A stretch of 64,000 bases of DNA from Umezawaea beigongshangensis (GCF_016464305.1 NZ_JAEIOJ010000009.1:62001-126000); one strand, 5' to 3'; shown: positions 25,392 through 34,749, counted from the first letter of the stretch. The notes: generated by a model from the sequence alone, not told the origin. Numbers and translations: made by a program.

Positions 25392-25422
25392 GGTTAGTGA
25401 TTGAACAATAACAAACCTAACC
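25392..25422. promoter_or_regulatory. Inverted repeat upstream of the SnoaL-like gene
   Basis: GGTTAG (25392-25397) and CTAACC (25417-25422) face each other across 19 AT-rich bases just above the ribosome site. Suitable for a TetR dimer; binding is inferred. Confidence 0.45.
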
Positions 25423-26184
25423 GGAGGCCGCCGAATAGCAAGGGTGAGGACCGTCACGGCCCAGCCAAGACAGATGTGGGCAGTCCGCATGGCGATCAGG
25501 ACCGAAGGTCACCAAGGTTCCGGGCCAGCAGCGGAGGTGTCCGGCTCGCGAAGCCACAAACCGTAGAAGCAGTGGGACGCTACGTCACCAAAACGGCCCT
25601 TAGTTCACCCGCACCGCGACAACCGCAGGTGCCTTCCCCGCACAGCACTACGGCAAGGGATGACGCACCACCCGCCCACGACGGGACGGGCGTGTCCGCG
25701 ACGACTGCGACTCCTGCGACACGGACCTCGCCGCCCGCCACGTCCCGGCGAGCGCTGCGGCCCCGACGGCGCCGTGCCGCGCTCCCCCTGCCCCCCCCGA
25801 GCTGATTGCCACCGCACCGCATCGGCCGCTGACCAGCACACGACACGTCCCCCGCCGAGCGAGGAGGCGGAGACGGCCGGTGGGACGACGGCGTCGACGA
25901 GCGCGCACCAGCACCACCTCCACCCGATCCCGAGGAGCAGGACCGGTGACCGGGAACGACCTGCGGCGCGCGCAGGTCACCGGCGCGGAGCGCATCCGCG
26001 GTCGTGGTGCGGAACGAGATCAGCGGCAAGACCCTCGCCCTGGCCGTCTACGTCCCACCGCCACGACGACGCTGGAGAGCCTGACCGCAGAAACCACGAT
26101 CCGTCGGCGTGTGCCGGCACGGGAAGCTGCCGCGACGGGGCGCAGCCGCACCGGTGGGCGACGCGGTGTTGGTGACCACCTCGA
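25423..26184. other. 760-bp stretch without a supported gene
   Basis: Open frames here have the rambling Arg/Pro/Ala/Ser composition of antisense frames in high-GC DNA. A short plus-strand patch near 25,985-26,060 (VVVRNEISGKTLALAVYV) looks protein-like and may be a relic. Confidence 0.5.
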
Positions 26185-27069
26185 TCAGCTCGTCGGCTGC
26201 TGCGGTCGTGGCCCGCCGGACTCGACGCCCGCGCCGTGGTCGATCAGCCGCGCGAGACGCTCGGCGTCCTGCGTACCCGGCGCGGGTGAGTAGACCACCA
26301 GGCGCACGTCGCAGCCGGGAACCTGGAGGACGTCGCCGTCCAGGGCGAGCGTGCCGACGTCGGGGTGGTCGACGTGCTTGCGCATGCCCCGGTAGCGGGC
26401 CGGTCGGGCGGCGGTCCACCGTTCGACGAACTCGGGGCTGCTGGCGTGCAGCGCGCTGACGAGGTCGGTCAGCTCGGCGTCGTCGGGGTGCTCCAGCAGC
26501 GCCACCCGCAGGTCACCCACGATCGCGTCGCGGAAGGTGTCGTCCTCGCCGGGGTCGACCCACACGCACGGGTTGCGCTGGGTCATCTCGTACCAGACGA
26601 CGTTGCGCGCTCGCCCCCGCAGCGCCGCAGAATCGCCCAGCAGTGCCGTCCAGGCGTGGTTCCACCGCAGCAGCCACCAGTCCGCGGAGTACACCGCGAC
26701 CGGCCACTGCCACATGCGGGCGACCATCCGCTCGACACCGTCGGGCACCACCCGGGTCACCGACCCGGTCGCGGGAGCCAGCCCGGCGGCGCGGTGCAGG
26801 AGGGCGGAGTCGTCCTCGTCCAGGCGCAACGCTCGGGACAGCGCGGCCACCACGGGCGCGGAGGGGCGGGCGGCGCGTCCCTGTTCGAGCTGGACGAGGT
26901 AGTCCACGGAGACCCCCGCCAGCAGCGCCAGCTCTTCACGGCGCAGCCCCGGAGTCCGCCGCGCGGTGGCGACCACGCCCGTGAACTCCACGTCGCAGCG
27001 GTTCCGGAACCCGCGCAGCAGCGTCCCCAGCCCCGGGGCTCCCACCGTCCTGGTCATCCGCTCCGCCAC
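26185..27069 (-). CDS. XRE family regulator with MmyB-type ligand domain
   Basis: Up to 294 residues (GTG 27069; ATG 27057 is an alternative). HTH: RRTPGLRREELALLAGVSVDYLVQLEQGRAARPS. C-terminal domain: AVYSADWWLLRWNHAWTALLG, then KHVDHPDVGTLALDGDVLQVPG and VVYSPAPGT, standard for this group. Divergent from an SDR gene 117 bases away, a pairing that recurs in this window, so it probably controls that gene. Confidence 0.92.
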   Translation of the reverse strand: MAERMTRTVGAPGLGTLLRGFRNRCDVEFTGVVATARRTPGLRREELALLAGVSVDYLVQLEQGRAARPSAPVVAALSRALRLDEDDSALLHRAAGLAPATGSVTRVVPDGVERMVARMWQWPVAVYSADWWLLRWNHAWTALLGDSAALRGRARNVVWYEMTQRNPCVWVDPGEDDTFRDAIVGDLRVALLEHPDDAELTDLVSALHASSPEFVERWTAARPARYRGMRKHVDHPDVGTLALDGDVLQVPGCDVRLVVYSPAPGTQDAERLARLIDHGAGVESGGPRPQQPTS

Positions 27070-27185
27070 GTCACCATTCTGCCCCGCCTCGCGGGTCGAG
27101 CGCTCCCGCGCCGCGGGTGGTACCAGCAGTCCTACCGAACCGCACCGCCTTCCGCGCGCCCGTCCCCGGTCGCAGAGTGTCGGAC

Positions 27186-27884
27186 ATGGACACGATCACT
27201 CTCGTCACCGGCGGCAACAAGGGCATCGGACGCGAAACCGCCCGGCGGCTGAAGCAAGCAGGGCACACGGTGCTCATCGGCGCCCGCGATCCCGAGCGGG
27301 GCCGGGCCGCCGCGGCCGAGCTCGGCGTCGGACTGGTGCACCTGGACGTCACCGACCAGACCAGCGTCGACGCCGCGGCCGCGCGGGTGCGCGCCGAGCA
27401 CGGACGCCTGGACGTCCTGATCAACAACGCCGCGGTCAACAGCGTGGTCGCGCCGCTGGAGCGGACCACCGCGCAGGACGCCGCCGCGGTGCTCGACGCC
27501 AACCTGCTGGGGGCGCTGCGCGTCACCAACGCCTTCGTCCCGCTGCTGCGGTCCTCCCAGCACCCCCGGATCGTCAACGTGTCCTCCACGGTGGGCTCCT
27601 TCGCGGCCACCCTCGAACACGACATGTTCGACTGGCAGGTCGTGCCGCCCGTCTACGCCATCTCCAAGACCGCGTTGACGATGCTCACTCTGAAGTACTC
27701 CCGAGCCCTGCCCGGAATCCTCGTCAACGCCGCCGACCCCGGCTACACCGAGACCGACCTGAACGACCGGCAGGGCACCCAGACCGTCACCGAGGGCAGC
27801 GACGCGATCGTGCACCTGGCCACCCTCGGCGACGACGGTCCCACCGGAACCTTCGTCAACCGCGACGGCACCGTGGCCTGGTGA
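27186..27884 (+). CDS. SDR family oxidoreductase (carbonyl-reductase-like)
   Basis: 232 residues. ATG 27186 begins MDTITLVTGGNKGIGRETARRL, the TGGNKGIG motif of carbonyl-reductase-like SDRs. NNAAVN, the Ser of NVSSTVGS and VYAISK (YxxxK) give a complete active site; NAADPGYTETDL follows. NADPH-dependent carbonyl reduction is the likely reaction. No strong SD. Divergent from the XRE regulator. Confidence 0.92.
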   Translation: MDTITLVTGGNKGIGRETARRLKQAGHTVLIGARDPERGRAAAAELGVGLVHLDVTDQTSVDAAAARVRAEHGRLDVLINNAAVNSVVAPLERTTAQDAAAVLDANLLGALRVTNAFVPLLRSSQHPRIVNVSSTVGSFAATLEHDMFDWQVVPPVYAISKTALTMLTLKYSRALPGILVNAADPGYTETDLNDRQGTQTVTEGSDAIVHLATLGDDGPTGTFVNRDGTVAW

Positions 27885-28105
27885 ACGTGCGGGCGGTGTT
27901 CCCGTCCGCACCGTCCTCGGTGCATCCCGTGCTGCACCACCGGCAGGAGCACCGCCCCGCACCACCGCGTCTCAGATCCGCGCACCCTGGGGGGAAGGTT
28001 CCGCGGACCGGCTCGTGCGCGACCGGTTCCGGCTCACCGACTGGTGTGGTGCGCCGGGTTCCGGGAACCAGGAAGCCGCAGGACCGGTCCGCACGGCCCG
28101 TGCCG

Positions 28106-28741
28106 CTACCGGACGAGGTGGCTCTCGACGTGGTCGATCACCGATGACACGGCTTGCCGGTAGGCGGTGCTCGACCGGCGGACCTGGGACAGCAGCATGC
28201 CGCCCTGGACCGCGGCCAGCAGCGCGGTGGCGAGGGCGTCGGTGTCGGCGCTGGGGCTCAGTTCGCCGCGTGCCTGCATGCGCGCGAGTCCCGACCTGAT
28301 GGGAGCTTCCCAGCGGTCGAAGGCCGCGGCGAGGCCGGTCCGCGCCGACTGGTCGCGGTCGGCGAGTTCGCTGGCGAGCGAGCCGATCTCGCAGCCGCCC
28401 TCGCATCCCGCGGCGTCCAGCCGGTCCCCCGCGCCGTCGCACCACTCGCGCAGGGCCTCGATGCTGTCCAGGTTGTCCAGCAGGGGACGTTGCTGAGCGA
28501 TCTTGGCGTCCGTCTGGTGGTCGACGACCGCCAGGACCAGGCCCTGCTTGTCGCCGAAGTAGTGGTAGATCTGCGACGCGCTGACCCCTGCGGCGGCTTG
28601 GACGTCCGGGATGCTCGTTCCTCCCGCGCCGTGGCGGAACATCAGCTCCGCGGCGGCCTCGACGATGCGTTCACGGGTCTTGCGGCCCGGCGCGGTGAGC
28701 CGGCGCTTCTGCTGCTGTTCGGGCTTCACCGGTGTGGTCAC
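28106..28741 (-). CDS. TetR/AcrR family transcriptional regulator
   Basis: 211 residues from GTG 28741. HTH: TRERIVEAAAELMFRHGAGGTSIPDVQAAAGVSASQIYHYFGDKQGL, with ASQIYHYF as recognition helix. The ligand domain has two close Cys (AAGCEGGCEIGSLA), a pattern seen in a subgroup that regulates esterase or reductase genes. Divergent from an alpha/beta hydrolase; TTGGAAT...ATTCCAA repeats fill the gap and are the probable operators. Confidence 0.92.
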   Translation of the reverse strand: MTTPVKPEQQQKRRLTAPGRKTRERIVEAAAELMFRHGAGGTSIPDVQAAAGVSASQIYHYFGDKQGLVLAVVDHQTDAKIAQQRPLLDNLDSIEALREWCDGAGDRLDAAGCEGGCEIGSLASELADRDQSARTGLAAAFDRWEAPIRSGLARMQARGELSPSADTDALATALLAAVQGGMLLSQVRRSSTAYRQAVSSVIDHVESHLVR

Positions 28742-28759
28742 CCGGCCACGCTACCAAAG

Positions 28760-28811
28760 TTGGAATTGACATTCCAACGATGCGTCGCAGAGATTGGAGA
28801 AGTCATTCCAC
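28760..28811. promoter_or_regulatory. Two TetR operator candidates between TetR and esterase genes
   Basis: TTGGAAT-TGAC-ATTCCAA (28760-28777) is a perfect 7-bp inverted repeat with a 4-base spacer. A second, slightly weaker copy TTGGAGA-AGTC-ATTCCAC lies at 28794-28811, 34 bases further. The duplicated spacing suggests cooperative or dual-promoter control. Confidence 0.65.
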
Positions 28812-28844
28812 TCCAGGACGACCCCTCCCAGACAGGTGCGCACC

Positions 28845-29789
28845 ATGCCCCTCGACCCCCAGATCGAGATCCTGCTCGAGCAGTTGGCCGCGCGAGGCGG
28901 ACCGGCCCCCGAGAGCCGAACGGTGGCGGAGAACCGCGCAGCCGGACGCGCCTTCGCCGCCCTGGCCGGTGATCCCGAACCGGTCGCCGACGTCCGGGAC
29001 ACCACCATCACCGCCGTCGACGACGGTCGCAGCATCCCCGTCCGCGTCTACCGGCCCGCCACCGAACCGGACGCCGCACCGCTGCCCGTGACGCTGTTCT
29101 TCCACGGTGGCGGATGGGTCTTCGGCGACCTGGACACCCAGGACCACATCGCGCGCACCGTGACCGCCCGATCCGGCACGATCGTGGTCTCCGTCGACTA
29201 CCGGCTGGCACCCGAGCACCCCTTCCCGGCCGCGAGCGACGACGCCTACGCCGCGCTGACCTGGGTCGCGGACAACGCCGCCGGGTTCGGCGGCGACGCG
29301 GAGCGCATCGCCGTGTTCGGCGAGAGCGCCGGCGGCAACCTGGCCGCGGCTCTGGCACAGCAGTCCCTGCGCCGCGGCGGACCCCGCATCACGCTCCAGG
29401 TGCTCGCCTACCCGGCCGTCGACCGGTTCGACGACAGCCCCTCGATGTACGAGCACGCGACGGGACCGGTCCTGTCCCGCTCCTACCTCGAGTGGTTCTG
29501 GGGCGCCTACCTCAGCTCTCCCGACCAGGGCGCCGACCCGCGGGTCTCCCCGGCGCGCTCCGACGCACTGGCCGGACTCCCGCCCGCCGTCATCGCCACC
29601 GCCGAGAACGACCCCCTGCGCGACCAGGCGGACCGCTACGCCCGCAGGCTGGCCGACGCCGGCGTGCCGGTCCAGCACCTCCCGGTCGAGGGCGCCGTCC
29701 ACGGGCTCCTCTCCTTCACCGGCTCCGTGCAACTCTCGCGAGACGTGCTGGACCAGCTCGCCGACACCGTGGCCACAGCCTTCCGCTGA
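28845..29789 (+). CDS. Alpha/beta hydrolase, HSL/acetyl-esterase type
   Basis: 314 residues from ATG 28845 (AGGTG 7 bases upstream; an upstream TTG would fall inside an operator). The HSL-family oxyanion motif HGGGW, then nucleophile GESAGGN, the Asp of ENDPLRDQ and the His of GAVHGLLSF are all present. It hydrolyses small esters or is a detoxifying esterase. Divergent from TetR and likely induced by its ligand. Confidence 0.93.
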   Translation: MPLDPQIEILLEQLAARGGPAPESRTVAENRAAGRAFAALAGDPEPVADVRDTTITAVDDGRSIPVRVYRPATEPDAAPLPVTLFFHGGGWVFGDLDTQDHIARTVTARSGTIVVSVDYRLAPEHPFPAASDDAYAALTWVADNAAGFGGDAERIAVFGESAGGNLAAALAQQSLRRGGPRITLQVLAYPAVDRFDDSPSMYEHATGPVLSRSYLEWFWGAYLSSPDQGADPRVSPARSDALAGLPPAVIATAENDPLRDQADRYARRLADAGVPVQHLPVEGAVHGLLSFTGSVQLSRDVLDQLADTVATAFR

Positions 29790-30029
29790 CCCGGCCCGAG
29801 CAGCACCGCGCAGCCGCGGGCCCAGACCCCTCCCTCGAACACGACCTGCTGCCGGCCCCGCGTCCTGCCGATGACAGCGACAGCCCGCATCCCCCGCTCC
29901 CCCACCGCGACGGTGGGCCGCTCGACGTCCGACCACTGCTCGACCGTCATCGGCCCCCAGCGGGTGCGCGAGAACAGCGGTCACCGAAACAACCGCCACC
30001 GGCAGTCCTCCAGCAACTCCACCGGCGCA

Positions 30030-30278
30030 TCAGAACCCGCACCTCGTTGCGCGTCGAGGTCGTGACGCCGATGCGGCCCACGCGGTACCCGCCGACGGCG
30101 TCGCGGACCGGCCCCGGTCGGCAGCACCGGGGGCGGTCGCGGCGATCTCGCGCGGGACGGGCGGACGGTGCGGGGGAACCGTCGGCTGACCGGCAGCGGC
30201 GTCGAGGTCGGCGGCGATGATCGCTTCGAACTCCGTGCGCACCCACAGCGGGTCGGCGCAGGGCAGCTCGGCGATCAC
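30030..30278 (-). CDS. Small hypothetical protein downstream of Hsp20
   Basis: 82 residues, GTG 30278, 9 bases after the Hsp20 stop. Third-position GC is high throughout. The N-terminal block IAELPCADPLWVRTEFEAIIAADLD resembles a short conserved actinobacterial hypothetical protein (ALPCADPxWVRAEFxAIVAAE); the rest is Pro/Ala/Arg-rich and probably disordered. Function unknown; co-transcription with Hsp20 is likely. Confidence 0.55.
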   Translation of the reverse strand: MIAELPCADPLWVRTEFEAIIAADLDAAAGQPTVPPHRPPVPREIAATAPGAADRGRSATPSAGTAWAASASRPRRATRCGF

Positions 30279-30287
30279 GTCCGCGGG

Positions 30288-30728
30288 TCAGGCGTCGACC
30301 TCCTCGCGGGTGCCCGGCCCGGCGCCGACCTCGATCTTGCGGGGCTTGGCCCGCTCGGCGACCGGGATCCGCAGCGTCAGCACACCCGCGTCGTAGTCGG
30401 CGTTGATCCGGTCGGAGTCCAGGGCGTCACCGAGGAACAGCTGCCGGGAGAACACACCCGCGGGCCGTTCGGACACCTGCAGCTCCACCGGCTGCTCGGT
30501 CGTGACGGGTCGGCGCTCGGCCTTGACGGTGAGCACGTTGCGCTCGACGTTCACCTCGATCGCGGCGGGGTCGACGCCGGGCAGGTCGAAGGCGACGACG
30601 AACTCGTCTCCGGCGCGGTAGGCGTCCAGCGGCATCGCCGCGGGACGCGACCGGGTTCCGGCGCGGTCGTCGAAGACCTGCTGGGTCAACCGGTCGAGAC
30701 CGCGCAACGGGTCGGTGCGCATCAGCAT
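30288..30728 (-). CDS. Hsp20/alpha-crystallin small heat-shock protein
   Basis: 146 residues. ATG 30728 has GGGAGGGATC directly upstream. The alpha-crystallin domain spans about residues 38-130: [42 protein letters not shown], then [42 protein letters not shown], with the final IPV motif that docks into neighbouring subunits. ATP-independent holdase chaperone that binds unfolding proteins in the cytosol. No HAIR or CIRCE box is visible upstream; ATGACGT-type repeats are. Confidence 0.93.
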   Translation of the reverse strand: MLMRTDPLRGLDRLTQQVFDDRAGTRSRPAAMPLDAYRAGDEFVVAFDLPGVDPAAIEVNVERNVLTVKAERRPVTTEQPVELQVSERPAGVFSRQLFLGDALDSDRINADYDAGVLTLRIPVAERAKPRKIEVGAGPGTREEVDA

Positions 30729-30780
30729 GATCCCTCCCTGTCGTGTCGGCTCGGGCATCAACGCACACCACAGGTGTACC

Positions 30781-30828
30781 ACGTCATCCGAACGACGACA
30801 AGTGGGAGTGTCATCAAGGAGATGACGT
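30781..30828. promoter_or_regulatory. ACGTCATC / GATGACGT repeats upstream of hsp20
   Basis: ACGTCATC (30781-30788) is inverted as GATGACGT (30821-30828). A tighter GTCATC-AAGGA-GATGAC repeat lies at 30810-30826. Located 50-100 bases above the hsp20 start; possible regulator site. Confidence 0.35.
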
Positions 30829-31009
30829 ACGAGCGGCAGCGGGTGCACGCACCACCGGTGCGGCGTCCAGACCGACGCGAAGGCCCTCGCGGCCGACTCC
30901 GGCAGGTCGGCTCCGGTTCCACGGCCGGCCTGCCGGAGTCGCCACCCCTGTCCGCGGGTGTGCGGCGGAGAGTTCCGTCGGGCTCTCCCCACCGCACACC
31001 CGCGACGGT

Positions 31010-31171
31010 CTACAGCAGACCGCGGCGGTAGGCGGCGACCAGCCGCCGCGGCACCACGAGCTGGCGACCGTCGAGGGCGGTCACCGGGACCAGGTCGGGC
31101 ACCGCGGCCTTCCACTGCGAACGGCGGTGACGGGTGTTGCTGCGCGAGGTCTTGCGCTTGGGGACGGCCAT
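31010..31171 (-). CDS. rpmF: Ribosomal protein bL32, zinc-free paralogue
   Basis: 53 residues, [21 protein letters not shown]...[12 protein letters not shown]. It has no cysteine, so it is the 'C-minus' form that replaces the zinc-binding L32 when zinc is scarce. It starts one base after the rpmE stop, so it is coupled to it, and is the last gene of the left arm of the Zur-type locus. Confidence 0.93.
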   Translation of the reverse strand: MAVPKRKTSRSNTRHRRSQWKAAVPDLVPVTALDGRQLVVPRRLVAAYRRGLL

Positions 31172-31172
31172 C

Positions 31173-31424
31173 TCAGCGGGGCCTCTTCCCGTAGCGGCGG
31201 TTGAACTTCTCCACACGGCCGGCGGTGTCCATCACGCGCTGGTTGCCGGTCCAGAACGGGTGGGAGTCCGAGGTCACGTCGACCGTGATCAGCGGATAGG
31301 TGTTGCCGTCCTCCCACTCGACCGTGCGGGTGGACGTGGCCGTGGACCGCGTCAGGAACGCCGTGCCCGTCGACTGGTCCTGGAAGACCACCGGGTGGTA
31401 GTCGGGGTGGATGCCCTGCTTCAC
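31173..31424 (-). CDS. rpmE: Ribosomal protein bL31 type B, zinc-free paralogue
   Basis: 83 residues, [20 protein letters not shown]...[30 protein letters not shown], the type B (YkgM-like) form. It lacks the CXXC pair of zinc-binding L31. GTG 31424 overlaps the CobW-like stop (GTGA) with GGAGG upstream. Incorporated into ribosomes under zinc limitation, freeing zinc. Confidence 0.94.
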   Translation of the reverse strand: MKQGIHPDYHPVVFQDQSTGTAFLTRSTATSTRTVEWEDGNTYPLITVDVTSDSHPFWTGNQRVMDTAGRVEKFNRRYGKRPR

Positions 31425-32518
31425 AACTCCTCCATCTCGTCGTGCCACTCGGCGAACGGGTCGACGAACTGCAACTCGTCCGCCAGAGCCAACTCCTCGT
31501 CGGTCAGCAGTGCGGCGCGCAGCGCGGCGACGATCTCCTCCGGCGCTCCGGGTGCCGCGGTGATGACGACCAGTTCCTGCGACCGGTCGCCGTGCTCGGG
31601 GTGCCAGGTCGCCGAGGCCACCGCCCGGCGTTCGGCCGGGAACTCCGACCAGTCGTCCACGGCGGCGAGCCACGGCCCGAGGTCGCCCACGCTCAGGCCA
31701 CCGCCGGCCGACTCCAGCCACAGCGCGGCGTCCGGCCGACTCGCGATCCACACCCGGCCGCGGGTGCGCACGACGCCGTCGAACAGGACGTCGAGAGCCT
31801 CGTGCAGCCGCACCGGGTGGAACGGGCGCCGCTCGACGAAGTGGACGACCGTCACCCCGTGGGCCGGTTCCAGCGGCGGTTGCCCGTGCAGCAGGGCGCC
31901 GAAGCCGTCGTCGACCCTTCCCCTGCGCGCGTCGCCGGGGACGGCGGCCAGCAGGGCGGGGACGTCCAGCGCGTGCCGGTCGCGGCGCGGCGCGCGCGGG
32001 TTGAGCCGGTCCAGCACGGCGTCGAGCACCGGGTCGGTTGCGACACCGGTCAGCACCAGGGCGTCGGCGAACTCGGCCTGTCCGACGACGACCTGCGCCA
32101 CGGTCCGGTCGTCGCCCTCGGCGGCGGCCAGGCCGCGGTCGGCCAGCGACTCCTCGCCGGTGGCGTCGGTCAGCCAGGTATCCCGGTCCACCACCGTGAT
32201 CACGGCCTCCACCCGGACGTCGACCTCGCGCAGCGCGAAGCAGACCGCGTCGGGCTCCAGCGCGGGGTCCAGGTGGACCACGACCCGGCCACCGAGGCGT
32301 TCGAGCAGGGGCAGCAGGTCCAGCCGCAGGGTGCAGGAGACGCAGCCGTGCGCGAGTTCCAGCACGGTCAGCTCACCGTCGACCCACCGACGCACCACGC
32401 CACCGGCGAGGTCGCGCAGGTCGTGGCGCACCAGCACCGATCCGGGGCAGGCGCGCCAGAGCTCCTCCGCCACGTCGTGGTCGGCCGGACCGGCCACCAG
32501 TACGACCTCTGTTCGCAT
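31421..32518 (-). CDS. CobW/COG0523-like protein lacking the GTPase P-loop
   Basis: 365 residues, ATG 32518. The N-terminus reads [20 protein letters not shown] where CobW GTPases have GFLGAGKTT, so no Walker A is present. The metal motif is partly kept as HGCVSCTLR (normal GCICCTLR). Later blocks still align with Cob[29 protein letters not shown] (no NKxD) and the C-terminal domain [19 protein letters not shown] and [11 protein letters not shown]. Likely a metal-binding partner or regulator without GTP hydrolysis. First gene left of the Zur box, followed by rpmE and rpmF. Confidence 0.85.
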   Translation of the reverse strand: MRTEVVLVAGPADHDVAEELWRACPGSVLVRHDLRDLAGGVVRRWVDGELTVLELAHGCVSCTLRLDLLPLLERLGGRVVVHLDPALEPDAVCFALREVDVRVEAVITVVDRDTWLTDATGEESLADRGLAAAEGDDRTVAQVVVGQAEFADALVLTGVATDPVLDAVLDRLNPRAPRRDRHALDVPALLAAVPGDARRGRVDDGFGALLHGQPPLEPAHGVTVVHFVERRPFHPVRLHEALDVLFDGVVRTRGRVWIASRPDAALWLESAGGGLSVGDLGPWLAAVDDWSEFPAERRAVASATWHPEHGDRSQELVVITAAPGAPEEIVAALRAALLTDEELALADELQFVDPFAEWHDEMEEL

Positions 32519-32532
32519 GTGGGCTAGCCTAT

Positions 32533-32547
32533 CGGAAACGATTGTCA
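32533..32547. promoter_or_regulatory. Zur box between the two arms of the zinc-limitation locus
   Basis: CGGAAACGATTGTCA is a 15-bp near-palindrome matching 12 of 15 bases of the actinobacterial Zur pattern TGAAAACGATTTTCA. It lies between divergent genes (CobW-like at 32518, rpmB at 32568), where one bound Zur dimer pair can shut both promoters when zinc is plentiful. Confidence 0.75.
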
Positions 32548-32567
32548 TTTCGGAAATGGAGGCAGAC

Positions 32568-32807
32568 GTGTCGTCACGGCACTGCCAGGTCACCGGGCGC
32601 AAGCCCGGTTTCGGCAAGCAGGTCTCGCACAGCAACCGGCGCACGTCCCGGCGCTGGCTGCCCAACACCCAGCGCCGCCGGTACTGGTTGCCCTCGGAGA
32701 ACCAGTTCGTCGTGCTCACGGTGTCCGCCAAGGGCATCAAGACCGTGGACCGCCGCGGCATCGAGTCCGTGGTCGCCGGGCTGCGCAAGCAGGGGGTGAA
32801 GGTCTGA
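32568..32807 (+). CDS. rpmB: Ribosomal protein bL28, zinc-free paralogue
   Basis: 79 residues. GTG 32568 has GGAGG 5 bases upstream. [25 protein letters not shown]...[14 protein letters not shown] and [18 protein letters not shown] are L28 signatures. Only one Cys remains, so no zinc site. Its TGA overlaps the rpmG start (TGATG). Confidence 0.94.
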   Translation: MSSRHCQVTGRKPGFGKQVSHSNRRTSRRWLPNTQRRRYWLPSENQFVVLTVSAKGIKTVDRRGIESVVAGLRKQGVKV

Positions 32808-32974
32808 TGGCCAGGGGCACCGACGTGCGGCCGATCATCAAGCTCCGCTCCACCGCGGGCACCGGCTACACCTACGTCACCCGCAAGAACCGCCGCAACG
32901 ACCCGGACCGGATGGTCCTGCGCAAGTACGACCCGGTCGTGCGCAGGCACGTCGACTTCAAGGAGGAGCGCTGA
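32807..32974 (+). CDS. rpmG: Ribosomal protein bL33, zinc-free paralogue
   Basis: 55 residues, [20 protein letters not shown]...[33 protein letters not shown]. No cysteines, unlike zinc-binding L33. It overlaps both neighbours by one base or more (TGATG on each side), so rpmB-rpmG-rpsN are tightly coupled. Confidence 0.94.
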   Translation: MARGTDVRPIIKLRSTAGTGYTYVTRKNRRNDPDRMVLRKYDPVVRRHVDFKEER

Positions 32975-33270
32975 TGGCCAAGAAGTCCAAGATCGCCAAG
33001 GACCGGCAGCGACGCGAGGTCGTCGCCCGCTTCGCCGAGCGGCGCGCGGAGCTGAAGGAGATCGTCCGCACCGACTCCGACCGGCGCGACGAGGCGCTGG
33101 CCGCGCTGCAGAAGCTGCCCCGCGACGCCAGTCCCACCCGGCTGCGCAACCGCGACGCCGTCGACGGTCGCCCCCGCGCCTTCTTCCGCGCCTTCGGACT
33201 CTCCCGCATCCGTCTGCGCGAGATGGCCCACCGGGGCGAACTGCCCGGTGTGACCAAGTCCAGCTGGTAG
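32974..33270 (+). CDS. rpsN: Ribosomal protein uS14, zinc-free long form
   Basis: 98 residues, [24 protein letters not shown]...[43 protein letters not shown]. It is the long form without the CXXC-X12-CXXC zinc knuckle. It overlaps the rpmG stop. Confidence 0.95.
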   Translation: MAKKSKIAKDRQRREVVARFAERRAELKEIVRTDSDRRDEALAALQKLPRDASPTRLRNRDAVDGRPRAFFRAFGLSRIRLREMAHRGELPGVTKSSW

Positions 33271-33278
33271 GAGGAGCC

Positions 33279-33512
33279 GTGCCCCGCCCCGAACGCCCCG
33301 TCAAGCGCCGCGTGAACGCCCTGCACAAGGAGGGGGTGACCACCGTGGACTGGAAGGACGTGACGCTGCTGCGCAAGTTCGTCTCCGACCGCGGCAAGAT
33401 CCGCTCCCGCCGGGTGACCGGTCTGACGCCGCAGCAGCAGCGCCAGGTCGCCACCGCGATCAAGAACGCCCGCGAGATGGCCCTGCTCCCCTACCCCAGC
33501 AAGGGACGCTGA
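33279..33512 (+). CDS. rpsR: Ribosomal protein bS18, zinc-free paralogue
   Basis: 77 residues from GTG 33279, with GGAGGAG upstream. [63 protein letters not shown] is the S18 core. No Cys. Last ribosomal gene of the right arm, followed by the CobW GTPase after 76 bases. Confidence 0.95.
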   Translation: MPRPERPVKRRVNALHKEGVTTVDWKDVTLLRKFVSDRGKIRSRRVTGLTPQQQRQVATAIKNAREMALLPYPSKGR

Positions 33513-33588
33513 GCGAGCCGGTGCGCCCCGCCGTCACGGCGGGGCGCACCGACGCGCACCGTCCCTGCACGACGATCACCGGGTTGAC

Positions 33589-34749
33589 ATGACTTCCGAT
33601 ACACGCGTTCCCGTCACGGTGCTGTCCGGCTTCCTCGGCGCGGGCAAGACCACCCTCCTCAACCACGTCCTGGCCAACCGCGAGGGACGCCGCGTGGCGG
33701 TGGTGGTCAACGACATGAGCGAGGTCAACATCGACGCCTCGCTCGTGGCCGGTCGCGGCGGTGAGCGCTTGGTCGAGCTGACCAACGGCTGCATCTGCTG
33801 CACACTGCGCGAGGACCTGCTGGACAGCGTCGGCGCGCTGGCCCGCGAGGGGCGCTTCGACACGATCCTCGTCGAATCCACCGGCATCTCCGAGCCCATG
33901 CCGGTGGCGGCCACGTTCGAGTGGACCTTCGAGGACGGCACGAGCCTGTCCGACCACGCCCGCCTGGACACCACGGTGACCGTGGTCGACGCCTCCGGGT
34001 TTCTCGCCGAGGTGGAGCGCGGTGACCGGCTCGACGAGCGCGACCTCGCCGCGGCCGAGGGCGACGAGCGCGGGATCTCCGATCTGCTGGTGGACCAGGT
34101 CGAGTTCGCCGACGTGCTGGTGCTGAACAAGATCGACCTCGCCACGCCCGAACAGCTCGCCACCACCGAGGGTCTGCTGCGCGAGCTCAACCCGAGCGCC
34201 CGGCTGATCCGCGCGCGCCGCGGCGTGGTGGACCTGGCCGAGGTCCTCGACACCGGGCGCTACGACCCGGTCACCGCGGCCTCCTCACCGGGATGGGCCG
34301 AGGAACTGTCCGGTTCGCACACCCCCGAGACCGAGGAGTACGGCATCCGCTCGGTCACCTACCGCGCCGACCGCCCCTTCCATCCCGCTCGCCTGGCAGC
34401 GGCGCTGGAGGGCTGGGAGGGGGTGGTGCGCAGCAAGGGCTTCTGCCACATCGCCAGTCGCCCGCACACCCTGGCCGTCTGGTCGCAGGCCGGGCCGAAC
34501 ATGACGATCGAGCCGGGTGAGCTCCTCGACGGGCACAGCGCCAGTCAGGAGCTGGTGTTCATCGGTATCGGTCTGGACCACGACGAGCCTCGTCGCCGCC
34601 TCGACCCGGCACTGCTCACCGACGCCGAACTGGAGGCCGGTCCGGCTGCGTGGCGGTGCCTGGACGACCCGCTGCCGCCGTGGGACGACCTGGAGGCGCA
34701 CGACCACGGACACGCCTTCGCACTTCCTCACCACCCGCCGCAGCGGTGA
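33589..34749 (+). CDS. CobW/COG0523 family zinc-metallochaperone GTPase
   Basis: 386 residues. P-loop [12 protein letters not shown], metal site [10 protein letters not shown], switch region [12 protein letters not shown], and NKID for guanine specificity are all intact. The C-terminal CobW_C domain ([22 protein letters not shown]) ends with a His-rich tail [12 protein letters not shown]. In Zur regulons such proteins deliver scarce zinc to client proteins using GTP. It closes the right arm of the locus. Confidence 0.93.
   Translation: MTSDTRVPVTVLSGFLGAGKTTLLNHVLANREGRRVAVVVNDMSEVNIDASLVAGRGGERLVELTNGCICCTLREDLLDSVGALAREGRFDTILVESTGISEPMPVAATFEWTFEDGTSLSDHARLDTTVTVVDASGFLAEVERGDRLDERDLAAAEGDERGISDLLVDQVEFADVLVLNKIDLATPEQLATTEGLLRELNPSARLIRARRGVVDLAEVLDTGRYDPVTAASSPGWAEELSGSHTPETEEYGIRSVTYRADRPFHPARLAAALEGWEGVVRSKGFCHIASRPHTLAVWSQAGPNMTIEPGELLDGHSASQELVFIGIGLDHDEPRRRLDPALLTDAELEAGPAAWRCLDDPLPPWDDLEAHDHGHAFALPHHPPQR

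Noticed and set aside
31421-33463. 680-codon minus-strand frame extending the CobW-like protein
   Set aside because: The upstream part is antisense to the rpmB-rpsR genes and crosses the Zur box; the ATG at 32518 starts the CobW alignment.
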